Notes under the pieces: generated by a model
Seen by the model: the letters and a program-made list of their open reading frames with translations, nothing else
What the model was told of the DNA's origin: nothing
The model's database searches: none
Shown here: piece after piece, positions 46,008 to 57,656 of the stretch
Layout of the letters: every line of letters starts with the position of its first letter
Position numbering within the stretch: position 1 is the first letter of the stretch
Translations under genes and position numbers: made by a program
Source of the DNA: Thioalkalivibrio sp. ALJ21
GTDB taxonomy: Bacteria > Pseudomonadota > Gammaproteobacteria > Ectothiorhodospirales > Ectothiorhodospiraceae
Assembly: GCF_000378605.1 (NCBI RefSeq)
Contig: NZ_KB905157.1
Coordinates: 62,001-126,000, forward strand
DNA: 64,000 nucleotides
Reading direction: 5' to 3'

Positions 46008-46879
46008 GTATCCTCGTCGATCACGATACGAAGGTGATCTGCCAGGGCTTTACCGGCAAGCAGGGCAGCTTCCACTCCGAGCAGGCGATCGCCTACGGCA
46101 CCCGTCTGGTCGGGGGTGTGACGCCCGGCAAGGGCGGACAGACACATCTGGACCGTCCGGTGTTCGACACTGTTGCCGATGCGGTGGCGCAGACCGGTGC
46201 GACCGTCAGCATGATCTATGTCCCGGCCCCGTTCGCGGCCGATGCGATCTGCGAGGCGGCGGATGCCAGCATCGAGCTGGCCGTGTGCATCACCGAGGGC
46301 ATCCCGGTGCAGGACATGATCCGGGTGAAGCAGGTCCTCGCCGGCAGCCCGACCCGCCTGATCGGCCCGAACTGCCCCGGCATCATCACCCCGGATGCCT
46401 GCAAGGTCGGCATCATGCCCGGCTATATCCACCAGCGCGGGCGCATCGGCATCATCTCGCGCTCCGGCACCCTGACCTACGAGGCGGTCAAGCAGACCTC
46501 GGATCGGGGCCTGGGCCAGAGCACCTGTATCGGCATCGGTGGTGATCCGATCCAGGGGCTCGACTTCGTCGACTGCCTGCGGCTGTTCCGCGACGATCCG
46601 GAGACCGACGGCGTGCTGCTGGTCGGCGAGATCGGCGGTGATGCCGAGGAGCGCGCCGCGCGCTATATCGAAAGTGAATTCGACAAGCCGGTGGCGGCCT
46701 ATATCGCGGGCGCCACCGCACCGCCCGGACGTCGCATGGGCCATGCCGGGGCGATTATCGCCGGTGGCCAGGGTACGGCCGAACAGAAGATGGCGGCCCT
46801 GCGCGCGGCGGGTGCGAGCGTGGCCGAGAGCCCGGCCGAACTCGGCCAGGCCATGCAGTCCGCGCTCGATCGCGCCTGA
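46004..46879 (+). CDS. sucD: Succinate-CoA ligase subunit alpha
   Basis: A 291-residue subunit carrying the CoA-binding Rossmann domain ('[20 protein letters not shown]') and the phosphorylated histidine His247 ('[20 protein letters not shown]'). '[20 protein letters not shown]' is also typical. It follows sucC with an ATGA overlap and precedes nadE by 9 bases, so sucC, sucD and nadE are probably one transcript. Confidence 0.97.
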   Translation: MSILVDHDTKVICQGFTGKQGSFHSEQAIAYGTRLVGGVTPGKGGQTHLDRPVFDTVADAVAQTGATVSMIYVPAPFAADAICEAADASIELAVCITEGIPVQDMIRVKQVLAGSPTRLIGPNCPGIITPDACKVGIMPGYIHQRGRIGIISRSGTLTYEAVKQTSDRGLGQSTCIGIGGDPIQGLDFVDCLRLFRDDPETDGVLLVGEIGGDAEERAARYIESEFDKPVAAYIAGATAPPGRRMGHAGAIIAGGQGTAEQKMAALRAAGASVAESPAELGQAMQSALDRA

Positions 46880-46888
46880 CCCGCCACG

Positions 46889-48583
46889 ATGGCGTCCGCC
46901 GATGACCTGCCGCTGGCTCTGGCCCAGATCAACCCGATCGTGGGCGGGCTGGACACGAACCGCCACCTGATCGAGGACGCGATCGAACAGGCCCGTGCCG
47001 CTGGTGCACGCGCGGTGGTCTTCCCCGAACTCGCCATGACCGGATACCCCCCGGAGGACCTGCTGCTGCGCCCGGCCTTCCTGCGCGCGGTGGAGCATTC
47101 CCTGGCCGCGATCACGCGCGCCGTGCAGGGCATCGATGTGATCCTCGGCGCGCCGGTTACCACCGAGCAGGGCCTGGTGAATGCCGCGCTATGGCTGCGC
47201 GACGGCCGCGAGGTCGCGCGCTATGCCAAGCGGGTATTGCCCAACTATTCGGTATTCGACGAACAGCGCTATTTCGTCGCGGGCGATCAGGCCTGCGTGG
47301 TCGAGCTGGCGGGCTGGCGGATTGGTCTCACCGTCTGCGAGGATATCTGGCAGCCGGCGCCGGCCGCTGCCGCAAAGGCGGCCGGCGCCGAACTGATCCT
47401 GAACCTGAATGCCTCGCCCTATCACCGTGGCAAGGCCGAGGAGCGTCTGCAGGTGGTCGGGGCGCGCGTGTCCGAGACCGGCTGCCCGGTGGTCTACGTG
47501 AACCAGGTGGGCGGCCAGGACGAGTTGGTGTTCGACGGTCGCTCCTTCGTGCACGACGCCGCACACGGGGCGCGTGCGGTGCTACCGGCCTGGGCGACCG
47601 GGTATGCCCTGATGGAGGCCCGGCGCGGACCGTCGGGGGTCGAACTGCAGCCGCGGCCCGAGACCATGCACCTGTCCGCCTGCGGGATCCGCCCGACACT
47701 GACCGACCCCGGCCCGGAGCCGGACGAGGCGGACGCCCGCGACCTCTACCAGGCCCTGATGATCGGCATCCGCGACTATGTCGCCAAGAATGGTTTTCCC
47801 GGGGTTCTGCTGGGCCTGTCCGGTGGTATCGACTCGGGGCTGACGGCCGCGCTGGCCGTGGATGCGCTGGGTCCGGCTGCGGTGACCGCGGTGATGATGC
47901 CGTATCGCTACACCGCGTCGATGAGCATCGAGGACGCCGAGGCCCAAGCCCGGCTGCTGGGTATCGAATACCACGAGATCGCGATTGAGCCGATGGTGCG
48001 GGACTTTCTCGATGGGCTGTCACCGGCGTTTGACGCTATGCCCGCCCATGCGGGGGATGTGACCGAGGAGAACCTGCAGTCGCGCGCCCGCGGGGTGCTG
48101 CTGATGGCGCTGTCGAACCGCAGCGGCAAGCTGCTGCTGGCGACCGGTAACAAGTCGGAGATGGCCGTGGGCTATTCCACGCTGTACGGCGATATGAACG
48201 GCGGCTTCGCCCCGCTCAAGGATGTCTCCAAGCAGTGGGTGTACCGCCTGGCGCGCTGGCGCAACACGCGCGGTGCGGCGATCCCCGAGCGGGTGATCGA
48301 GCGCCCGCCCAGCGCCGAACTGGCGCCCGACCAGAAGGATGCCGACTCGCTGCCCCCCTACGAGGTGCTGGACGCGGTGCTCGAGGCCTTCGTCGAACAG
48401 GAGCGCTCGGTGGAGGAGATCGCGGCCGAAGGCTTTGATCGGGCCACCGTGGAGCGCATCGCGCGGCTGGTGTTTCGGGCCGAGTACAAGCGCCGCCAGG
48501 CCCCGCCCGGTGTGCGCGTCAGCCGCCGCGCCTTCGGCCGCGACCGGCGCTACCCGATCACCTCCGGTTACCGCCCGGACTGA
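46889..48583 (+). CDS. nadE: Glutamine-dependent NAD+ synthetase
   Basis: A 564-residue two-domain enzyme. The N-terminal nitrilase-like glutaminase has the Glu of 'VVFPELAMTGYPPEDLLLR', a Lys in 'RYAKRVLPNYSVFDEQ' and the nucleophile Cys in 'LTVCEDIW', so it can use glutamine as nitrogen source. The C-terminal synthetase has the ATP loop 'LLGLSGGIDSGLTAALAVDA' and 'LATGNKSEMAVGYSTLYGDM'. It makes NAD from nicotinate adenine dinucleotide. The PII gene 126 bases downstream suggests a link with nitrogen status. Confidence 0.97.
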   Translation: MASADDLPLALAQINPIVGGLDTNRHLIEDAIEQARAAGARAVVFPELAMTGYPPEDLLLRPAFLRAVEHSLAAITRAVQGIDVILGAPVTTEQGLVNAALWLRDGREVARYAKRVLPNYSVFDEQRYFVAGDQACVVELAGWRIGLTVCEDIWQPAPAAAAKAAGAELILNLNASPYHRGKAEERLQVVGARVSETGCPVVYVNQVGGQDELVFDGRSFVHDAAHGARAVLPAWATGYALMEARRGPSGVELQPRPETMHLSACGIRPTLTDPGPEPDEADARDLYQALMIGIRDYVAKNGFPGVLLGLSGGIDSGLTAALAVDALGPAAVTAVMMPYRYTASMSIEDAEAQARLLGIEYHEIAIEPMVRDFLDGLSPAFDAMPAHAGDVTEENLQSRARGVLLMALSNRSGKLLLATGNKSEMAVGYSTLYGDMNGGFAPLKDVSKQWVYRLARWRNTRGAAIPERVIERPPSAELAPDQKDADSLPPYEVLDAVLEAFVEQERSVEEIAAEGFDRATVERIARLVFRAEYKRRQAPPGVRVSRRAFGRDRRYPITSGYRPD

Positions 48584-48616
48584 GGGGCTTCACGCTGTCG
48601 TGGCCCCGCGCAATGA

Positions 48617-49048
<432 letters not shown>

Positions 49049-49072
49049 CCCTCGCCCTTCGGGCTTTGTCCC

Positions 49073-49185
49073 GTCATTGCGAGGAGCGCAGCGACGAAGC
49101 AATCGGCCGGGCCCGGTGACCCCGGATTCAGGCCTGCGGGTTCAGGAAACCGGTTGCCGCGTCGCCTTCGGTACCTCGCAATGAC
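49073..49185. repeat. Intergenic repeat (GTCATTGCGAGG family), second locus
   Basis: Outer ends GTCATTGCGAGG and CCTCGCAATGAC are inverted; the inner GAAGCAATCGGCC matches the unit in the composite repeat at 23188-23333. It lies between PII and bamD, which converge. Confidence 0.75.
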
Positions 49186-49225
49186 AGTTTGATTGCGAAG
49201 CCGGGGGAGTACGGATGCTCCCCGG

Positions 49226-50065
49226 TCAGTTCGTGAAGAACGGCAGGCGGTCGAACACGCGCCACAGGCCGCCGCGCTGCTCGCGGGTTTCGATCGGTTC
49301 GCCGGCACGTACCGCGGCGGCCGCGTCGGGGTAGTTCAGCTCCAGCACCATCATCGTCGCGTCGGCGTAATCCTCGAGCCCCAGTTCGGTATAGGCACGC
49401 CACAGCACCCCCAGGGCCTGTGGCTGGACCTCGGCACCGGGGTAGGTGGCCAGCAGGTGACGCGCGCGCTCGGCGCCCGCGACCCAGGCGGTGCGCTCCA
49501 TGTAGAACTCGGCCACGCGCAGTTCGTAGGCCGCCAGCGCATTGCGGATATAGACCATCCGCAGGTAGGAGTCCTGCGCGTAGCGGCTGTCGGGGAATTC
49601 TCGGATCAGGCGGTCGAAATCCTGGAAGGCCTGCTCGAAGGGCTCCGGGTCCATCTCTGCCGGATCCCGCGGGAACAGGTTGGCGAGGAAGCCCTGCTGG
49701 CGGTTGAAGTTGATCAGCCCGCGCAGGTAGTACGCATAATCCAGGTTCGGGTGGCGCGGATTGAGCTGGATGAAGCGGTCCACCGCGGCGATGGCGGCCT
49801 CCGGCTCGCGCGCCTTGTAGTAGGCGTACGGGATCTCGATCTGCGCCTGCTGGGCGTAGCGGCCGAACGGGTAGCGCGCCTCGAGTTTTTCGTAGTATTC
49901 GACGGCCTGATCGTAGTTCCCCTCGTTCAGGGCGTTCTTCGCCTCGCCGTAGAGCTGACTGGCGGACCAGCCCAGCGTCGGGTCCTCGCGTCCGGCACAA
50001 CCGGCAATAACAAGTGCCAGGAGCAGGACGGCGAGCAGGCGCAGCAGGTTTGGAGCAGAAATCAC
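49226..50065 (-). CDS. bamD: Outer-membrane assembly lipoprotein BamD
   Basis: A 279-residue TPR lipoprotein (ComL/YfiO). The signal ends in lipobox 'VIAGCAG', followed by TPR helices such as 'LYGEAKNALNEGNYDQAVEY' and 'EKLEARYPFGRYAQQAQIEI', with 'DPEPFEQAFQDFDRLIREFP'. It is an essential scaffold of the Bam complex, here ~12 kb from bamE. It is divergent from rluD, the standard arrangement. Confidence 0.95.
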   Translation of the reverse strand: MISAPNLLRLLAVLLLALVIAGCAGREDPTLGWSASQLYGEAKNALNEGNYDQAVEYYEKLEARYPFGRYAQQAQIEIPYAYYKAREPEAAIAAVDRFIQLNPRHPNLDYAYYLRGLINFNRQQGFLANLFPRDPAEMDPEPFEQAFQDFDRLIREFPDSRYAQDSYLRMVYIRNALAAYELRVAEFYMERTAWVAGAERARHLLATYPGAEVQPQALGVLWRAYTELGLEDYADATMMVLELNYPDAAAAVRAGEPIETREQRGGLWRVFDRLPFFTN

Positions 50066-50163
50066 GATGGGGCCTCGCAGATGAAGCGGTGTCCGCGGAT
50101 TCTACAACATCATGCCGTGCCTGGCCGTTCGCGGGTGCGGGAAAATCGAGACGAGTATCGCCA

Positions 50164-51123
50164 ATGAACGAACCGCGATCTGCGGAACTCCCCGAGGAAG
50201 AAGCCGGCCAGCGACTGGATGCCGCGCTGGCGCGGCTGTTCCCCGACTATTCACGCAGCCAGCTGACCCAGTGGCTGAAGGATGGGGCCCTGACCGTGAA
50301 CGGTGGCCAGCCGAAACCGCGCACGCCGGTGCAGGGCGGCGAGCATGTCGTGCTGGAGCCCCCGGAGGCCCCGGTCCTGGAGGCCGAACCCGAGCCCATT
50401 GCGCTGGATATCGTCCATGAGGACCCCGCCATGCTGGTGATCAACAAGCCGGCAGGGCTGGTCGTGCACCCGGCGGCGGGACATCGGGCCGGCACCCTGG
50501 TGAATGCCCTGCTGCACCATGATCCGAACCTCTCCCGGCTGCCGCGCGCCGGGGTGGTGCACCGGCTGGACAAGGACACCACCGGGCTGATGGTGGTCGC
50601 GCGTACGCCGCAGGCGCAGACCGCGCTGGTGCGCCAGTTGCAGGAGCGTACGGTGCACCGCGAGTACCGGGCACTGGTGCAGGGTCGCGTGATCAGCGGT
50701 GCCACCATCGAAGAGCCGATCGGCCGCCATCCGGTGGATCGCAAGCGCCAGGCGGTCACGGGCGGTGGCAAGCCGGCGGTGACCCACTACCGGGTGGCGG
50801 AGCGTTTCCCGGCTCATACCCTGCTGAATGTGCGTCTGGAGACCGGGCGCACCCACCAGATCCGCGTGCACATGGCGCACATTCGACACCCGATCGTGGG
50901 TGACCCCGCCTATGGGGGACGCCCGCGCCCGGTGCGTGGCATGGGCGAGGCGGCGAAGGGGGCGCTCACGGCCTTTCGCCGCCAGGCCCTGCATGCGGCA
51001 CGGCTGGAATTCGAGCATCCTGACAGTGGCGAAGTGCTCGCCTTCGAGGCCCCCGTGCCCGAGGATTTCGAGGCGCTGCTCGCCGCCCTGCGTACCGACC
51101 GGGAGACCGAGAATGACCGCTGA
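50164..51123 (+). CDS. rluD: 23S rRNA pseudouridine synthase RluD
   Basis: A 319-residue enzyme that makes pseudouridines in helix 69 of 23S rRNA. An N-terminal S4 domain ('AGQRLDAALARLFPDYSRSQ') precedes the catalytic domain with 'GVVHRLDKDTTGLMVVARTP', where Asp136 is the catalytic residue. 'ETGRTHQIRVHMAHIRHPIV' is also conserved. The ATG at 50164 gives the normal length. It overlaps pgeF by 11 bases and is divergent from bamD. Confidence 0.96.
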   Translation: MNEPRSAELPEEEAGQRLDAALARLFPDYSRSQLTQWLKDGALTVNGGQPKPRTPVQGGEHVVLEPPEAPVLEAEPEPIALDIVHEDPAMLVINKPAGLVVHPAAGHRAGTLVNALLHHDPNLSRLPRAGVVHRLDKDTTGLMVVARTPQAQTALVRQLQERTVHREYRALVQGRVISGATIEEPIGRHPVDRKRQAVTGGGKPAVTHYRVAERFPAHTLLNVRLETGRTHQIRVHMAHIRHPIVGDPAYGGRPRPVRGMGEAAKGALTAFRRQALHAARLEFEHPDSGEVLAFEAPVPEDFEALLAALRTDRETENDR

Positions 51124-51898
51124 ACTGATCCCCACGCTCGCGCCGGACTTCGGCGACCTTCCGTCGGGTGTCTGGGCGGTACAGAGCACCCGCGAGGGGG
51201 GCGTGAGCACGGGCCCCTGGCACTCGCTGAATCTCGCCCTGCATACCGGCGATGACCCCGAACATGTAGCCGAGAACCGCTACCGCCTGGAACACAGCCT
51301 GGGGATCGCGGAGCCCGTCGCCTGGCCGCGTCAGGTCCACGGCACGCGCGTCATCCGTGCCGAGGATCTGCTGGAAGCGTGGGAGCAGGACGAGGTACTC
51401 GAAGCCGATGCGGTATTCACCGACGTCCCTGGTGTGATCTGTGCCGTGCAGACAGCCGACTGCCTGCCCGTCGTACTGGCGACCGACGATGGCGGGGCGG
51501 TGGCCGTGGCCCATGCCGGTTGGCGCGGGCTGGCCGACGGGGTGCTCGAAGCGGCCGTCGAGGCCCTGCGCATCACGCGTCCCGAGGCGGAGATCCGCGC
51601 CTGGATGGGGGCGGCCATCGGGCCGGAGGCCTTCGAGGTCGGGCCAGAGGTGCGCGATACCTTCCTCGATCACGATGTCGAGGCCGCGCCCGCCTTCCGC
51701 CCCGGCCCGACCGGGCATTTGCACGCGGACATCTACGCGCTGGCCCGGCATCGTCTGGAACGTGTCGATGTCGTGCATGTGGCGGGCGGCGGGCGCTGCA
51801 CCTATTCGGAGGCCGGGCGGTTCTACTCCTACCGCCGGGACGGCGAGACCGGGCGCATGGGGACGCTGGCCTGGATCGGGCATCTGGACGAGGATTGA
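51113..51898 (+). CDS. pgeF: Purine nucleoside phosphorylase / laccase-domain protein PgeF (YfiH)
   Basis: A 261-residue protein of the YfiH/DUF152 family. The zinc ligands are in 'AVQTADCLPVVLATDDGGAV' and 'AVAHAGWRGLADGVLEAAVE', with a third in 'GHLHADIYALARHRLERV'. The family edits peptidoglycan precursors (PgeF) and has been shown to phosphorylate or deaminate purine nucleosides. It overlaps rluD, as in E. coli, and is followed by the structured element at 51933. Confidence 0.93.
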   Translation: MTAELIPTLAPDFGDLPSGVWAVQSTREGGVSTGPWHSLNLALHTGDDPEHVAENRYRLEHSLGIAEPVAWPRQVHGTRVIRAEDLLEAWEQDEVLEADAVFTDVPGVICAVQTADCLPVVLATDDGGAVAVAHAGWRGLADGVLEAAVEALRITRPEAEIRAWMGAAIGPEAFEVGPEVRDTFLDHDVEAAPAFRPGPTGHLHADIYALARHRLERVDVVHVAGGGRCTYSEAGRFYSYRRDGETGRMGTLAWIGHLDED

Positions 51899-51932
51899 AG
51901 ATACCCGACTGGGCAGCCTCTGATTTCGGCGT

Positions 51933-52236
51933 TTAGGGAAACACTGATTAATGTACGCGCTCGCGTTGGTGCCCCAGGTTTTCCGAGACAAGGCGCGGTG
52001 CGCAGCCGGTAGTGGTTCTACCGGCAAGGACCGCAACGCAGGATCGGAGAACATGGGGCACCAACCCCACAAACCATTCAATGCAGGGGCTCGGCCGCCC
52101 GTTTTCGATCAACAACGGGCGCGGGAACGGCGTTGCGGCTCCTTTGTGCAGAATGACTGCACGGCAGTCGCCGCGCCTTGTTCGCACGCAAAAGCGACTC
52201 GAGCGCGAGCGTGTACATTAATCAGTGTTTCCCTAA
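51933..52236. repeat. 304-bp element with 33-bp terminal inverted repeats and nested internal stems
   Basis: The ends (51933-51965 and 52204-52236, TTAGGGAAACACTGATTAAT...) are inverted copies with one mismatch in 33. Inside are at least six further pairings: 51968-51986 with 52044-52062 (17 of 19), 51988-51998 with 52171-52181 (11 of 11), 52031-52039 with 52130-52138 (9 of 9), and hairpins 52005-52025, 52097-52120 and 52146-52162. No gene fits. A TA dinucleotide lies at each junction if GGGAAAC is taken as the true end, as in many small transposable elements. A 15-base end fragment is at 31519. Confidence 0.8.
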
Positions 52237-52237
52237 C

Positions 52238-52263
52238 CTTGAAGCGACGGGCATTGCCCCCAT
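52238..52263 (+). promoter_or_regulatory. Sigma-32 (RpoH) type promoter of clpB
   Basis: CTTGAAG at 52238-52244 and CCCCAT at 52258-52263 are separated by 13 bases, close to the heat-shock consensus (CTTGAAA, 13-15 bases, CCCCAT). Transcription would start near 52271, about 35 bases before the clpB ATG. The -35 box begins one base after the structured element ends. Confidence 0.7.
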
Positions 52264-52305
52264 CGTTCGTGTCAGTTCATACAGGTTTGACCGAGGGGTT
52301 TCCCA

Positions 52306-54894
<2,589 letters not shown>

Positions 54895-54923
54895 TCCTGC
54901 CCGTTTCGTTCCGCAACCGACAA

Positions 54924-54948
54924 GGCCCGCCTAGTGCGGGCCTTTTTT
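54924..54948 (+). terminator. Rho-independent terminator of clpB
   Basis: GGCCCGC-CTAGT-GCGGGCC followed by TTTTTT, 30 bases after the clpB stop codon. Confidence 0.9.
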
Positions 54949-55094
54949 GTTGGTAGCACGCAGGGCGGCGGGCCCCGTAACGGTGGGTAACAAGAGGCGA
55001 TCTGGTGCATGCGCCGCTATCCTGAGAGGGACAGGTGGGCGGCGAGACGCAAGAGCCGCTTGTTGGACTGATCCGGGCGGGCAGGAAGGCGGAC

Positions 55095-56363
55095 ATGGAC
55101 GGAGCAAGGATTGCCGCACTGGTGCTGGCGGCGTGGTGGCTGACGGGCTGCGGGCTGTGGGATGCGCGCGGACAGATGCAGATGATGGGCCAGGCCTGCA
55201 CGATCGCCGGAACCGTGGTGGCGGATGACGAGGTCCCGGGGCCGTATGTGGTCGCGGTATTCCGCGCGCCGATGGAGGAGGGTTCGGTGCCGGAACCGAT
55301 GGACCATGTCGTGAGCGCCGGTGGTGGCGAGTGGTTCTTCGGCCTGGCGCCGGGGCGTTACCAGATCCTGGCCTTTGCCGACCCCGAGCGTGACGGGCGC
55401 CACGAGGCGGGGGCCCCGGTGTACCTGGCCAACGAGGGTGGGGTGCTGGAGTGCCCCGCGGGTACGCGTTTTGGCGATCTGGAGATCCGGATCGAGGGTG
55501 AAGAGGTCGCCGCCCATGCGATCGCGTTGTCGCCCGAGCGCGAACGGGGCGACGATGGCGGCCCGCTAAGCGTCGGGGGCGTCACGGTGTTCGGGGAGGT
55601 GACCACGCTGGATGATCCCCGCTTCGACGACGATGTGGCGCGCGGGAGCCAGTGGCGGCCGCTGGATTTCATGCTGGCCGGTTATGCCGGGATCTATTTT
55701 CTCGAGCCCTACGACCCCGACCGTATCCCGGTGCTGTTCGTGCATGGCATGAACGGTTCGCCACGGGGGTTCGCCGAACTGATTGACCACCTCGATCGCG
55801 AGCGTTACCAGGCTTGGCTGTACTACTACCCGTCCGGGCTGCCCCTGCAATCCGTCGCGGCACACCTGGCACAGACCCTGGAAGAGCTGGAGCTGCGCTA
55901 TGACGTGGAGTCCCTGCCGGTTGTGGCGCACAGCATGGGTGGCCTGGTGGCGAAGGGCTTTTTGCACGAGCGCGAGCGGCGCGCCGCGCCGGCCCGGATC
56001 CCGCGCATGATTGCGCTGTCCACCCCCTGGCACGGGCATGCCGCCGCGCAGTCGGGGGTGGATCGCTCGCCGGTGGTGATCCCGGTCTGGCGCGACATGG
56101 CGCCCGGCAGCGAGTACCAGCGCCGACTGTTCGAGTCGGAGCTGTCGGGGAAGACGGAGCTGCACCTGCTGTTCAGCTTTCGCCGCCCGGACAGCGGTGG
56201 GCGTGCGGGGACGGACGGGGTGGTCACCCTGTCGACCATGCTCTACCCCCCGATACAGGGGATGGCGAGCAGTATTTACGGCGTGAATACCACGCATGCG
56301 GGCATTCTGACAGACCCGCTCGCGCTGAAACGAGTGCAGATGCTGCTCGAACCAGACCCCTGA
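55095..56363 (+). CDS. Lipoprotein alpha/beta hydrolase (lipase/esterase-like)
   Basis: A 422-residue exported protein. The signal ends in 'WWLTGCGLW' (lipobox, Cys near residue 19). Residues ~30-180 form a domain of unknown type; from ~210 an alpha/beta hydrolase follows with 'VLFVHGMNGSPRGFAELIDH' (oxyanion region) and the nucleophile 'LPVVAHSMGGLVAKGFLHER'; a possible catalytic Asp is in 'GTDGVVTLSTML' and a His in 'NTTHAGILTDPL'. This is the usual layout of membrane-anchored acyl hydrolases acting on lipids. The substrate and the role of the N-terminal domain are unknown. Confidence 0.8.
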   Translation: MDGARIAALVLAAWWLTGCGLWDARGQMQMMGQACTIAGTVVADDEVPGPYVVAVFRAPMEEGSVPEPMDHVVSAGGGEWFFGLAPGRYQILAFADPERDGRHEAGAPVYLANEGGVLECPAGTRFGDLEIRIEGEEVAAHAIALSPERERGDDGGPLSVGGVTVFGEVTTLDDPRFDDDVARGSQWRPLDFMLAGYAGIYFLEPYDPDRIPVLFVHGMNGSPRGFAELIDHLDRERYQAWLYYYPSGLPLQSVAAHLAQTLEELELRYDVESLPVVAHSMGGLVAKGFLHERERRAAPARIPRMIALSTPWHGHAAAQSGVDRSPVVIPVWRDMAPGSEYQRRLFESELSGKTELHLLFSFRRPDSGGRAGTDGVVTLSTMLYPPIQGMASSIYGVNTTHAGILTDPLALKRVQMLLEPDP

Positions 56364-56465
56364 GAAGGCCTTGAGGGCAGTCGCATGCGCGACGCATGCA
56401 GCAGTTTTGGCGTAGGCTGAAAGGCGTGCCACGAATCGCGGCGGCACGCTTTCCGGGAGGTCGCA

Positions 56466-57629
56466 ATGCAGCTGTTCGAGTGTGAAGGCTGCGGTAGTGT
56501 CATTTATTTCGACAATACCTACTGCAATGGTTGTGGACGGCGGCTGGGCTTTCTGCCCGACCGCCTGGAACTGTCTGCGCTGGAAATGGCCGGGGATGCG
56601 CTGGACGCCTCGGGGCAGCCGATCCCGGGCGGGTTGTGGCAGGTTGCGGGTGATCCGGATGGGCCAGTCTATCGCCAGTGCCGCCACTATGCGGTGGACG
56701 CGGTCTGCAACTGGATGGTGCGCCACGACGACCCGGAAACCTACTGCCGCGCCTGCCGGTTGAACCGCACCATCCCCGATCTGACAGTGCCCGGCAATGC
56801 GCGCCTGTGGGAGCGACTGGAGACGGAGAAACGGCGGCTGGTATACAGCCTGCTGCGCCTGGGGCTTCCGGTCGTCTCCAAGCAGACGGACTCCGCCGGC
56901 CTGGCATTCAACTTTCTGGCCGATCCGAACCCCGATTTCCACGAGGGCGGAGGCGTGGTGACCGGGCATGCGAATGGTGTGATCACCCTGAACATCGCCG
57001 AGGCGGATCCGGCCGTGCGCGAAAGCATGCGCGAGGCGATGGCCGAGCCCTATCGCACGATCCTGGGGCACTTTCGCCACGAGTCGGCGCATTACTACTG
57101 GGATCGCCTGATCCGTGACACGCGCTGGCACGAGCCGTTCCGCGAATGCTTTGGGGATGAGCGGGCCGATTATGATGCGGCTTTGCGCCAGCACTATGAG
57201 CAGGGGCCGCCGAGTGATTGGCAAGACCACTTTGTATCGGCCTATGCCAGCTCCCATCCCTGGGAGGACTGGGCCGAGACCTGGGCGCATTACCTGCACA
57301 TCGTGGATGCCCTGGACACCGCCGCTGCCTACGGCATGGATGTTGCCCCGAGCGTGGGAGCGGCCGCGAGGCTGGGCCCGCAGGGCGGTCAGTCACACTT
57401 CAATGCCTATGCCACGGATGACCCCGATGCGCTGGTGGCGCACTGGCTACCGCTGGCGGCGGCCCTGAACAGCCTCAACCGCAGCATGGGGCATGCCCAT
57501 GTCTATCCATTCGTACTGACCCCGGAGGCGATCGCCAAGCTGCGTTTCGTGCACCGGGTGATTCAGGATTTCCGCACGGGTAATCGTTCCGCCGGCGAGC
57601 GGGAACTGTTGCAGGCTCATCGCGTCTGA
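56466..57629 (+). CDS. Putative zinc-binding metallopeptidase (Peptidase_Mx family)
   Basis: A 387-residue cytoplasmic protein. Cys6, Cys9, Cys20 and Cys23 ('CEGCG' and 'CNGCG') make an N-terminal zinc ribbon, 'CRHYAVDAVCNWMV' and 'YCRACRLNRTIPDLTVPGN' add more cysteines, and 'ILGHFRHESAHYYWDRLIRD' supplies the HxxxH zinc site of the peptidase-like domain; 'HPWEDWAETWAHYLHIVDAL' is the other conserved block. The family (PF15887) is widespread but uncharacterised. It is not obviously coupled to its neighbours. Confidence 0.85.
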   Translation: MQLFECEGCGSVIYFDNTYCNGCGRRLGFLPDRLELSALEMAGDALDASGQPIPGGLWQVAGDPDGPVYRQCRHYAVDAVCNWMVRHDDPETYCRACRLNRTIPDLTVPGNARLWERLETEKRRLVYSLLRLGLPVVSKQTDSAGLAFNFLADPNPDFHEGGGVVTGHANGVITLNIAEADPAVRESMREAMAEPYRTILGHFRHESAHYYWDRLIRDTRWHEPFRECFGDERADYDAALRQHYEQGPPSDWQDHFVSAYASSHPWEDWAETWAHYLHIVDALDTAAAYGMDVAPSVGAAARLGPQGGQSHFNAYATDDPDALVAHWLPLAAALNSLNRSMGHAHVYPFVLTPEAIAKLRFVHRVIQDFRTGNRSAGERELLQAHRV

Positions 57630-57656
57630 CGGCCCAGCCTTTCACGGAGGAAGCGG

